Source: Naasia lichenicola (GTDB taxonomy: Bacteria; Actinomycetota; Actinomycetes; Actinomycetales; Microbacteriaceae). Taken from it: a stretch of DNA of 64,000 nucleotides. Below, piece by piece: positions 57,554 through 64,000 of this stretch. The position numbers and the translations under genes are program-made. Under the pieces are notes generated by a model. That model was not told the origin of the DNA. It did no database searches and was given only the letters and a program-made list of their open reading frames with translations. The stretch is taken from positions 620,001 through 684,000 of the forward strand of contig NZ_SSSM01000001.1 of NCBI RefSeq assembly GCF_004801885.1. Reading direction: 5' to 3'. Within the stretch, counting starts at the first letter, position 1. Every line of letters starts with the position of its first letter.

Positions 57554-57964
57554 ATGTCGAACAGCTGGAAGCAGCACTGGAGTCCCGCAGCCGTCGTCTT
57601 CCTGGTCCTCAGCATCATCGGGCTCGTCGGCACTTGGAGCTTCAACGCGCTCGCCATCGTGCAGATGCGCGACTTCGTCGGCGACTGGGTGAACAGCGGA
57701 CCATCGGTGTCATCGCTGACGGTCGATCTGCTCGTGGCGGCTGTCGCGGGCAGCGCGTTCATCGTCCTCGAAGCGCGCCGGCTGGGCATGCGTCACGCCT
57801 GGCTGTACATCGTCCTGTCCGGCGTGACCGCGTTCGCCTGCATGTTCCCGCTGTTCCTCGCGATGCGTCAGCGGCGGATCACCGCTCTCGCCGCACCGGG
57901 GCATGGCGAGGCGGCGCAAGGCGTGGCGGCCCAAGGCGTGGCGGCGCTGAGCGATCCGGAATGA
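57554..57964 (+). CDS. DUF2834-like membrane protein
   Basis: A 136-residue protein with three predicted helices (about residues 12-35, 55-75 and 83-103), matching the DUF2834 pattern: WKQHWSPAAVVFLVLSIIGLVGTWSFN, then DLLVAAVAGSAFIVLEARRLGMRHAWLYI and SGVTAFACMFPLFLAMRQR. The tail is low-complexity with a duplicated AAQGVAAQGVAA. Function unknown. GAGGG precedes the ATG at 57554. Confidence 0.78.
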   Translation: MSNSWKQHWSPAAVVFLVLSIIGLVGTWSFNALAIVQMRDFVGDWVNSGPSVSSLTVDLLVAAVAGSAFIVLEARRLGMRHAWLYIVLSGVTAFACMFPLFLAMRQRRITALAAPGHGEAAQGVAAQGVAALSDPE

Positions 57965-58045
57965 ATGCCAGGCTCGGGGGAGACCACCCGAGCGCGCAGC
58001 TGTCGGCGACGATCGCGCCGGCGCGCTCCTGACGAACGGAACACC

Positions 58046-58312
58046 ATGGGCTTCTTCGGCTTCCTCATCCTCGGCCTGCTGGCCGGCGCCATCGCCAAGC
58101 TGATCATCCCGGGCAGGCAGGCCGGAGGGTGGTTCGTCACCCTCATCCTCGGCGTGCTCGGCGCCTTCCTCGGAGGCTGGCTCGGCGGACTGCTGTTCGA
58201 TGCACCGCTCGAGGACTTCTTCTCCCTGCAGACCTGGGCCCTCGCCATCGGCGGCTCGATCATCGTCCTGCTCATCTACGGCGCGATCTTCGGCCGCAAG
58301 AGCAGCCGCTGA
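58046..58312 (+). CDS. GlsB/YeaQ/YmgE-family membrane protein, second paralogue
   Basis: An 88-residue protein with three helices: GFFGFLILGLLAGAIAKL, VTLILGVLGAFLGGWLGGLL and AIGGSIIVLLIYGAIF, with loop IIPGRQAGG and the tail GRKSSR. It has the same plan as the product at 30710-30985. The family is linked to general stress. The ATG at 58046 is used; the longer frame from 57965 has an Arg-rich lead. Confidence 0.88.
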   Translation: MGFFGFLILGLLAGAIAKLIIPGRQAGGWFVTLILGVLGAFLGGWLGGLLFDAPLEDFFSLQTWALAIGGSIIVLLIYGAIFGRKSSR

Positions 58313-58384
58313 GCGCAGCGGAGCCGCCGCGCTTCTCAGGAAATCTCCATTGATCAGCCCTCTGACCAGGAGTTAGCTGGTCTC

Positions 58385-58783
58385 ATGCCTGGAAAGAAGC
58401 TCCCCTCCACTATCCGCCGGTCGCCCAAGAAGGCGCAGGACACCTACTCAGAGACGCTGAAGTCCGCGGTCAAGGAGTACGGCGACGGCGAGCGCGCCCA
58501 CCGCACCGCCCTCGCCTCGCTCAAGCACAGCTTCGAGAAGGTCGGCGACCACTGGGAGAAGAAGTTCCAGAAGGGCCCCTCCGACAAGAAGGCCGCCGGC
58601 GGGCGTTCGACGAAGGCGAAGTCCGCCGAGGGGGTCGACGCCAATGCGTCGAAGGACCACCTGGTGAAGGTCGCCAAGCGGCTCGGCATCAAGGGGCGCA
58701 CGACCATGAAGAAGCCGCAGCTGGTGACCGCCATCAAGAAGGCGAACCGGACCACCTCGGCGAAGTCGCTCCGCAAGAAGTGA
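58385..58783 (+). CDS. ChaB-family protein with C-terminal SAP/Rho-like segment
   Basis: A 132-residue basic protein. Residues 5-62 match ChaB (LPSTIRRSPKKAQDTYSETLKSAVKEYGDGERAHRTALASLKHSFEK), and residues 88-122 resemble a Rho_N/SAP-like helix-turn-helix (ASKDHLVKVAKRLGIKGRTTMKKPQLVTAIKKA), which usually binds nucleic acid. The Lys-rich linker supports DNA or RNA contact. ChaB was named for a cation-transport locus in E. coli, but its molecular role is unclear. Confidence 0.85.
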   Translation: MPGKKLPSTIRRSPKKAQDTYSETLKSAVKEYGDGERAHRTALASLKHSFEKVGDHWEKKFQKGPSDKKAAGGRSTKAKSAEGVDANASKDHLVKVAKRLGIKGRTTMKKPQLVTAIKKANRTTSAKSLRKK

Positions 58784-58822
58784 TCCGCAAGAAGTGATCC
58801 GACGAGGGGCCACACTGAGAGG

Positions 58823-59827
58823 GTGACGACCGCCGCCCCCTCTGCTGACGACAAGAAGTCCGCGGGTGGCGAGTCCACCCTCACCGTTTTGATCGCGCTC
58901 GCCGCCAACGCGCTGATCGCGGTCGCCAAGACCGTCGCGGCGATGATCACCGGCTCCGCGTCGATGGTCGCCGAATCGGCGCACTCCTGGGCGGACACCG
59001 GCAACGAGGTGTTCCTCTTCATCGCCGGGAAGCGCGCGGTGCGTCCGTCGGATGAGCGGCATCCGCTCGGCTTCGGGCGCGACGCCTATGTCTGGTCGCT
59101 CTTCGCGGCGTTCGGGCTGTTCACCGTCGGCTCGATCGTCTCGATCATGCACGGCATCCAGGAGCTCGTCGACGAGGAGCCGGCGAGCGACTTCGCGGTC
59201 TCGTACATCGTGCTCGGCATCGCCTTCGTCCTGGAGGGTGTCTCCTTCCTCCAGGCTCTTCGGCAGGTCCGATCTGGCGCGACCGACACCGACTCCGAGG
59301 TGCTCGACTTCGTGCTCAACACCTCGGATCCCACGGTCCGTGCGGTCTTCTTCGAGGACGCCGCCGCCCTGATCGGCCTCGTGATCGCGTTCGTCGGCAT
59401 CCTGCTCCACCAGCTCACGGGCTCCGGTGTGCCGGACGCAGTCGCGTCGATCCTCGTGGGCCTGCTGCTCGCGGTCATCGCGATCGTGCTCATCCGCCAG
59501 AACCAGCGGTTCATCGTGGGCGAGGCCGTGGACCCGCGCGTCCGCAACGCCGCGCTCACTCGGCTCCTGGACATGGAGGAGATCGTCCTCGTCAGCTACC
59601 TGCACATCGAGTACGTCGGGCCGAGCAGGGTCTTCGTCGTCGCGGCGATCGACCTGGCGGGCAATGACGACGAGGTCCATGTCGCCGTCCGGCTGAACGC
59701 GCTAGAAGAGCGGCTGCAGGAGAGCCACAGGATCGTCCGCGCCGTGCTCACCCTCGCCGCGCCGGGCGCCGCCGCGCTGCTGCCCACCGGGCCGGTCTCG
59801 GCGTCGTCCGCACGCATCGCCGGCTGA
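58823..59827 (+). CDS. Cation diffusion facilitator family transporter
   Basis: Metal/proton antiporter of 334 residues, exporting divalent cations such as zinc or manganese. Six helices lie in the first 230 residues; the metal-site motifs are the HSWADTGNE segment of helix 2 and VFFEDAAALIGLVIAF of helix 5, a D/N variant pattern seen in some CDF branches. A cytoplasmic domain follows (EEIVLVSYLHIEYVGPSRVFVVAAIDL). The start is GTG at 58823. The metal cannot be assigned with certainty. Confidence 0.9.
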   Translation: MTTAAPSADDKKSAGGESTLTVLIALAANALIAVAKTVAAMITGSASMVAESAHSWADTGNEVFLFIAGKRAVRPSDERHPLGFGRDAYVWSLFAAFGLFTVGSIVSIMHGIQELVDEEPASDFAVSYIVLGIAFVLEGVSFLQALRQVRSGATDTDSEVLDFVLNTSDPTVRAVFFEDAAALIGLVIAFVGILLHQLTGSGVPDAVASILVGLLLAVIAIVLIRQNQRFIVGEAVDPRVRNAALTRLLDMEEIVLVSYLHIEYVGPSRVFVVAAIDLAGNDDEVHVAVRLNALEERLQESHRIVRAVLTLAAPGAAALLPTGPVSASSARIAG

Positions 59828-59849
59828 CGCCGAGGGGAATGCGACAGCG

Positions 59850-60143
59850 GTGCCGTCCTACCGGGTCATCATGGCGATCGGCCGCCTCGCACCGGGAGTG
59901 CGCCCCGACGAGCTGGAGCCGCGAGCAGCGGACGCGGCAGCGCTTCTGACGACGCTGGAAGCCTCGAGCGTCAACCTGGTCGGCGGGCAGGCGCGGATCA
60001 CTGTCCGATTCTCGGCGGACGAGGACGATCTCGCACGGCAGATCGGCGAGCACGTCGCGGCCAGCACGGCGGCGAGCGCCGAGGTGACGGAGTGGTGGAT
60101 CACCAAGGGCCCAGGTTCGCGCTGGAAGCGACTGCCGTCCTGA
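59850..60143 (+). CDS. Hypothetical protein (97 aa)
   Basis: Not recognised. The small soluble protein has a ferredoxin-like secondary-structure pattern (YRVIMAIGRLAPG, ARITVRFSADEDDLARQIGEHVA, EVTEWWITKG). It begins with GTG at 59850, 22 bases after the CDF transporter stop, and may be cotranscribed with that gene. Confidence 0.6.
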   Translation: MPSYRVIMAIGRLAPGVRPDELEPRAADAAALLTTLEASSVNLVGGQARITVRFSADEDDLARQIGEHVAASTAASAEVTEWWITKGPGSRWKRLPS

Positions 60144-60182
60144 GCCCCAGGTGCGTCGAACTCCGCGACGGCGATTCTCCAG

Positions 60183-60719
60183 CTAGCGCCTCAGCGCGCG
60201 GAGATAGCGATCGGTGAAGATCCGCTGCACGATGCGGAGGGCTGGATCGACGAGCTTCCAGAACAGGTTCGACGGCTGGGAGAAGGCCCTGATCACGACC
60301 CACACCGAGTCGTCGGCGCGGCGCTCGACGAGGAACGCCTCCTCTCCGGCTTCCGAGTGGCCGGGCAGGGTGCCGTAGGCGAAGCCGGCCAGGTGCGGCT
60401 CGTCCACGGTCCAGACGACCACGGCAGGGAAGCGGAAGGCCAGGCGTCCGACGCCGAACCGGAGCTGGATGAGGTCGCCGTCCTGCAGCGGAATACGCGG
60501 TGCGCCGAGCGGACCTCGCAGGCGAATGCCGGCCCGTGTCTGCAGCGCCCAGGCGAAGACCTGCCGCCTCGCCTCATCCCAATCCGCCTGCCCCGAGCCG
60601 ACGCGCGCGGTGCGCGCGATCGACCGGTACCCGGGGATCGAGCTGCTCTCGAAGTCGGCGGATCGGGTCGCTCCGACGGGGGAGTAGGACAGGGGCCGTC
60701 GAGGGTAGGGGGTCCTCAC
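60183..60719 (-). CDS. DUF1990 family protein
   Basis: A 178-residue protein matching DUF1990: ESSSIPGYRSIARTARVGSG near the N-terminus, DLIQLRFGVGRLAFRFPAVVVWTVDEP, FAYGTLPGHSEAGEEAFLVER and FWKLVDPALRIVQRIFTDRYLRAL at the end. Function is unknown. The start is a GTG at 60719 that overlaps the stop of the upstream membrane protein gene by 4 bases (GTGA), so the two are translationally coupled. Confidence 0.85.
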   Translation of the reverse strand: MRTPYPRRPLSYSPVGATRSADFESSSIPGYRSIARTARVGSGQADWDEARRQVFAWALQTRAGIRLRGPLGAPRIPLQDGDLIQLRFGVGRLAFRFPAVVVWTVDEPHLAGFAYGTLPGHSEAGEEAFLVERRADDSVWVVIRAFSQPSNLFWKLVDPALRIVQRIFTDRYLRALRR

Positions 60720-61372
60720 GCCGCGGGCTCCGAAGCGCGTGGCCGCTCGGCGAGCACGAGCAGCGCCCAGCCGACGGCGAAGGCGAGCATGGTGAGTCCA
60801 CCGCGCGGCCAGTAGATGTGGCTGTCTACGAACGAGATCGCGGCCAGCACGACGAGCACGCCGCCGAGCACGCCGAGCAGCCGCGCGCGCGTGGATCGGG
60901 CGCGGAAGAGCACGACGCTGGCCGCAATCATCGCCGCGAGCAGCAGCGCGATGGTTCCGGGCGTCGCGAGAGCATCGGCAAGGTCGTAGAGCACGCCCTT
61001 GCCCGAGCCCCCGTTGTCGAGCTGCAGTCCGCCCGCACCGATCCCCGCCAGCACATCGAGGGCGGTGTAGCCGGCGGCGAAGACGTAGCCGAGCAGGCCG
61101 GTCACCACGGCGAGGACGGGAGAGTGCGTCCGCGCGATCCACCACGGGGCGAGCGCGAGCAGCGGGAAGAGCGGGAGAGTCACGACGTGCAGTCCGCGCC
61201 ACTGCATCGCGCTGTCGTCCGTCAGGTACATCGGATGGGTGAGGCCGATGAGTGACAGCGACAGCCCGGGCAGGATGGCGATGACGAGGGAGACGATGAG
61301 CTGGCGCCGAGTCGCCGCGAGCGCCGGTCGGATGCGGCGGTCGGCGTCGTGGACTGCGGCATCTGAGCTCAT
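60716..61372 (-). CDS. Hypothetical multi-pass membrane protein (218 aa)
   Basis: No family recognised. About six helices are predicted (residues 24-44, 60-80, 85-107, 133-153, 162-178 and 185-203), with a possible extracytoplasmic loop GLTHPMYLTDDSAMQWRG between the first two. It is the first gene of a two-gene unit with the DUF1990 protein. The ATG at 61372 is taken; the frame to 61489 has an Arg-rich, unlikely leader. Confidence 0.75.
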   Translation of the reverse strand: MSSDAAVHDADRRIRPALAATRRQLIVSLVIAILPGLSLSLIGLTHPMYLTDDSAMQWRGLHVVTLPLFPLLALAPWWIARTHSPVLAVVTGLLGYVFAAGYTALDVLAGIGAGGLQLDNGGSGKGVLYDLADALATPGTIALLLAAMIAASVVLFRARSTRARLLGVLGGVLVVLAAISFVDSHIYWPRGGLTMLAFAVGWALLVLAERPRASEPAA

Positions 61373-61625
61373 GGCTCCATCTTCGACTGCTCTTGCCGTC
61401 CTGATAGCCCGCCGGGGCAGAGTATCTCCCGTGAGCCCGCGGGGCCGCAGGTACTTCCCCAGGTGAGCGAGGCGTCGGGTCCCGCTCACCGGCCCCGCTC
61501 CTCCCGTCGGGAGCTCACCGGAGGATCGGGTCCGCGACGCTCGTCATCGAGCGCCGCGGAACCTCCGAACCTCGGTCCCAGGTGGCCGTGCCGGCCTCGA
61601 GATGACGAGGTGCTTTCCTGCACAC

Positions 61626-62185
61626 CCGGTGGCTGAGCCGGGCGCACAGCGCCCGCGCCGAAGCCCACCCACCGCTTTGCCCGTGCAACCGGGCTTCGAT
61701 ACGGCCCTGCCTCCGGCGGGGGCACTACTCAGCCACCGAAGAAGTGCGTACTCCGGCAGCCGGGCGCACAGCGCCCGTGTCGAAGCCCACCCACCGCTTC
61801 ACCCGTGCAACCGGGCTTCGATACGGCCCTGCCTCCGGCGGGGGCACTACTCAGCCACCGAAGAAGCACGCACGCCCGCGCGCCCCGGTGGCTGAGCCGG
61901 GCGCACAGCGCCCGCGTCGAAGCCCACCCACCGCTTCACCCGTGCAACCGGGCTTCGATACGGCCCTGCCTCCGGCGGGGGCACTACTCAGCCACCGGAG
62001 AAGCAAGTACTCCCGCAGCCGGGCGCACAGCGCCCGTGTCGAAGCCCACCCACCGATCTCCCCGTGCAACCGGGCTTCGATACGGCCCTGCCTCCGGCGG
62101 GGGCACTACTCAGCCACCGAAGGAGCAAGTACTCCCACACGCCCCGGTGGCTGAGCCGGGCGCACAGCGCCCGTGTCGAAGCCCA
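61626..62185. repeat. Palindromic repeat array with 259-bp higher-order period
   Basis: Five copies of AGCCGGGCGCACAGCGCCCG begin at 61636, 61758, 61895, 62017 and 62154, spaced 122, 137, 122 and 137 bases, so a two-copy block of 259 bases is duplicated and a fifth partial copy follows. In the first four units the left element ends CGAAGCCC, and an inverted partner GGGCTTCGATACGGCC... ending CTCAGCCACC faces it. Copies 1, 3 and 5 carry the full GGTGGCTG lead, copies 2 and 4 a shortened one. There is no gene in this part of the 917-base gap between 61373 and 62289; reading frames through it are by-products of the repeats. Confidence 0.92.
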
Positions 62186-62289
62186 GCCGACCAAGACCGC
62201 CGGCGCTCACACCTGCGCGTACGACGAAGTTGTCCACCGATCCGGATTCCGGCACCCCGCAGCTCTGGTCGTCGAGCACACTCGGCCCC

Positions 62290-62664
62290 ATGGCTTGGAC
62301 CCACATCCTCGAGTGCTCCGACGGCAGCTACCACGTCGGCAGCACCCGCGATCTCGACCAGCGCCTTTTCGATCATGAACGCGGCCTCGGCGCCGCCTAC
62401 ACGAAGACCCGCCCGCCCGTCACACTCGTCGCATCCTTCGAATCGGACAATGTCGAAGAGGCGTATCTGTTCGAGAAGCAGGTACAGGGATGGTCTCGGG
62501 CGAAGAAGAAGGCGATCATCGACGGTCGCTTCGATGGCCTCCCTGCGCAGAGCCGGAAGGGCTACCGCCCGTCGGTGCAGGACCCGGGCTCAGCCAATCC
62601 GAACGGGCGCGGCCAGGCGCCATGGGAGATGCGCCGCGGTCGACCGCACTGGTTGGAAGACTGA
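62290..62664 (+). CDS. GIY-YIG-fold nuclease family protein
   Basis: A 124-residue protein of the small GIY-YIG branch (UPF0213/YhbQ-like). It reads MAWTHILECSDGSYHVGSTRDLDQRLFDHERG, with the Arg of the STRDL segment and the Glu in YLFEKQVQGWSRAKKKAII kept. Related proteins usually have Tyr at the two signature positions that are His5 and His15 here, so catalysis may differ. The ATG at 62290 is chosen because the longer frame from 62173 begins in the repeat. It lies between inverted copies of the palindromic element (62144-62185 and 62681-62723). Confidence 0.85.
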   Translation: MAWTHILECSDGSYHVGSTRDLDQRLFDHERGLGAAYTKTRPPVTLVASFESDNVEEAYLFEKQVQGWSRAKKKAIIDGRFDGLPAQSRKGYRPSVQDPGSANPNGRGQAPWEMRRGRPHWLED

Positions 62665-62680
62665 GGCGACCCTCGGCGGA

Positions 62681-62723
62681 GGGCTTCGACACGGGCGCTT
62701 CGCGCCCGGCTCAGGTACCGAGG
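62681..62723. repeat. Palindromic element, inverted copy after the GIY-YIG gene
   Basis: Its reverse complement matches the array's last copy (62144-62185) over 34 bases with 2 differences, from CTGAGCCGGGCGC through GTGTCGAAGCCC. It begins 17 bases after the GIY-YIG stop. Confidence 0.85.
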
Positions 62724-62804
62724 CGGGTTGGCGGCATTTGTGTGGGGTTTGTTACGACCGCGTGAAGAGAACGGCCCAGCCGCGGAGCGCCCAGGGGGCG
62801 CACC

Positions 62805-62810
62805 TAGGGT
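62805..62810 (+). promoter_or_regulatory. Leaderless-type -10 element for the carboxylate-amine ligase gene
   Basis: TAGGGT lies 6 bases before the GTG at 62817. An ATG at 62815 is followed at once by TGA, so the GTG is the start. Confidence 0.55.
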
Positions 62811-62816
62811 TGAAAT

Positions 62817-64000
62817 GTGAGCGCGGAACTGACCCTCGGTGCGGAAGAAGAGCTCCACCTCATCGACCTCGAGAGCTGGAAGCTCTCCGCGCGGGCACCT
62901 CAGCTGCTCGCCAAGCTGCCTCCCGAGTCGTACGGCGCGGAGCTGCAGCGCACCACGGTCGAGACCAATACCGAGGTCGTCCGCAGCCTCGACGCGCTCC
63001 GCGGCGAGCTGCTCCGCCTGCGCAAAGGCGTGGTGGACGTGGCCGAACCCGTCGGCCTCGGCGTCGCAGCGGTGGGAACGGCCCCGCGGTCGGTCTTCGC
63101 GGACTTCGAGCTGACCAGTACGGGCCGCTTCGGCCGGATGCAGGAGCAGTACCGACTCCTGGTGGATGAGCAGCTCATCTGTGGGCTGCAGATCCACGTC
63201 GGAGTCGCCGACCGTGAGGTCGCCGTGCAGATCGCCCAGCGGGTGGAGCGCGAACTCCCGGTGCTGCTCGCGCTCTCCACCAGCTCGCCGTACTGGAACG
63301 GCAGCGACACCGGCTACGCCAGCATCCGCAGCCTGATCTGGCAGCGCTGGCCGAGCGCCGGCGCGACCGGGCCGCTCGCCTCCGCGGCCGCCTACGACGA
63401 GCTTCTCTCCGACCTGATCGGGACCGGCGTCATCGCCGACTCGAAGATGGCCTACTTCGACATCCGACCGTCGTCCCATGCGCCGACCCTCGAACTGCGC
63501 GTCTGCGACGCCTGCCCCATCGTCGACGACGCGATCCTCATCGCCGGAGTCTTCCGTGCGGCGGTACGCGCGGCGGAGCTCGACATCGAGGCAGGTCGGC
63601 CCTATCTGCCGCTGCCCGCGCCGATCCATCGGGCGGCCATGTGGCAGGCGGCCCGCAGCGGGCTTCGCGGCAAGCTGCTCGACGCCTCGGATCACCCGAA
63701 ACCCATGGTCGCCGCCGAGGCCGTGCAGGCGACCCTCGACCGCCTCCGCCCGCAGCTCGAGGAGCTGGGGGACTGGGAGGAGGTCTCCGAGCTCGCCGGG
63801 GCCGTGCTCGCACGCGGCTCGTCGGCCGACCGGCAGAGGGCGATCTTCGCGGAGCGCGGCGAACTCGACGACGTCGTCGAGCACGTCGTCCGCGAGACCC
63901 ACGGGCCCGCCTCGGGCCCGCCTCCCGCCATCCCGGCCCTCACGCGCTATGCCGTCCGCGCCGGAGACGAGGCGGTCGGCCCCGGCGCGCAGCCGCGCCC
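62817..64000 (+). CDS. YbdK-type carboxylate-amine ligase (glutamate-cysteine ligase 2 family), cut by window edge
   Basis: ATP-dependent ligase of the GCS2 family, joining a carboxylate to an amine, such as glutamate to cysteine. About 394 residues are visible and the frame is open at base 64000. Family marks are TLGAEEELHLID at the N-terminus, TVETNTEVVRSL, the core GLQIHVGVADREVAVQIA, and the substrate/metal region YFDIRPSSHAPTLELRVCDACP. YbdK enzymes usually end near 370 residues; here the chain continues (IPALTRYAVRAGDEAVGPG), which suggests a fusion, for example to a circularly permuted ATP-grasp domain as seen in other actinobacteria. The fusion is inference. Confidence 0.85.
   Translation, partial: MSAELTLGAEEELHLIDLESWKLSARAPQLLAKLPPESYGAELQRTTVETNTEVVRSLDALRGELLRLRKGVVDVAEPVGLGVAAVGTAPRSVFADFELTSTGRFGRMQEQYRLLVDEQLICGLQIHVGVADREVAVQIAQRVERELPVLLALSTSSPYWNGSDTGYASIRSLIWQRWPSAGATGPLASAAAYDELLSDLIGTGVIADSKMAYFDIRPSSHAPTLELRVCDACPIVDDAILIAGVFRAAVRAAELDIEAGRPYLPLPAPIHRAAMWQAARSGLRGKLLDASDHPKPMVAAEAVQATLDRLRPQLEELGDWEEVSELAGAVLARGSSADRQRAIFAERGELDDVVEHVVRETHGPASGPPPAIPALTRYAVRAGDEAVGPGAQPR

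Noticed and set aside
61626-62185. Possible CRISPR array
   Set aside because: Repeats are long, palindromic, themselves facing pairs, and the intervening bases are also repeated, so there are no unique spacers; no cas genes are present.
61805-63169. 454-codon plus-strand frame running through the repeat array
   Set aside because: Its first part is translated palindromic repeat and the rest overlaps the GIY-YIG and ligase genes out of frame.

Overview
The window is high-GC DNA (roughly 70%) with dense, short-gapped genes, frequent GTG starts and many 4-base ATGA/GTGA overlaps. Gene content points to an actinobacterium, most likely a member of the Microbacteriaceae (Micrococcales): two F420/deazaflavin-type oxidoreductases, an MmyB-type XRE regulator, a DUF6157 protein, and 'cttcga...ctcagccacc'-type intergenic palindromes. 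The genus is not resolved. I recognise no rRNA, tRNA, CRISPR array, prophage or insertion sequence. Both edges cut a gene: a GH3 glycosidase on the left and a YbdK-type carboxylate-amine ligase on the right.

Layout. 1-4.1 kb: GH3 enzyme and a LolD/FtsX-type ABC pair bracketed by two copies of one long palindrome. 4.2-7.8 kb: ABC-2 exporter plus DesK/DesR-like two-component pair. 7.9-13.3 kb: lactate-monooxygenase-like flavoenzyme, LysE exporter, MFS transporter, universal stress protein, hydrolase. 13.4-17.6 kb: sbcD-sbcC. 17.6-21.2 kb: cupin, SDR with divergent MmyB-type regulator, quinone oxidoreductase, acetyltransferase. 21.4-25.2 kb: an unusual single protein joining a secreted S15-like hydrolase to a cytoplasmic ABC ATPase, with its permease. 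25.2-31 kb: DUF2071, NERD, LLM oxidoreductase, hydrolase, VOC, deazaflavin reductase, orphan response regulator, GlsB-like protein. 31.2-34.8 kb: XRE-cupin regulator, amidohydrolase, orphan polyamine-type binding lipoprotein. 34.9-38.5 kb: beta-phosphoglucomutase and GH65 disaccharide phosphorylase. 38.5-41.2 kb: small genes, including a nonapeptide-repeat protein. 41.4-48.3 kb: two tandem SWIM-SNF2 helicases. 48.4-51.2 kb: small genes, including two tiny acidic peptides that share the C-terminus YDPSWFATD. 51.3-61.4 kb: Na+/H+ antiporter, AAA ATPase, ABC-2 exporter, ChaB-like protein, CDF transporter, DUF1990. 61.6-64 kb: a palindromic repeat array, a GIY-YIG nuclease flanked by inverted copies of the same element, and the ligase.

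Two cross-cutting observations helped fix starts. Nineteen genes have a TANNNT hexamer 6-8 bases before the start codon, the signature of leaderless actinobacterial transcripts; this supports several small genes (4084, 9297, 49005, 50710) and GTG starts (6061, 30590, 34897, 41418, 62817). Also, members of one family of gggcttcgac...ggctcagccacc palindromes sit in gaps at 19.7, 48.9, 61.6-62.2 and 62.7 kb.

The best candidates for something undescribed are the paired YDPSWFATD peptides (50791-51178), the hydrolase-ABC fusion (21368-24238), and the GIY-YIG gene lying between inverted copies of a repeat that is also amplified next to it.
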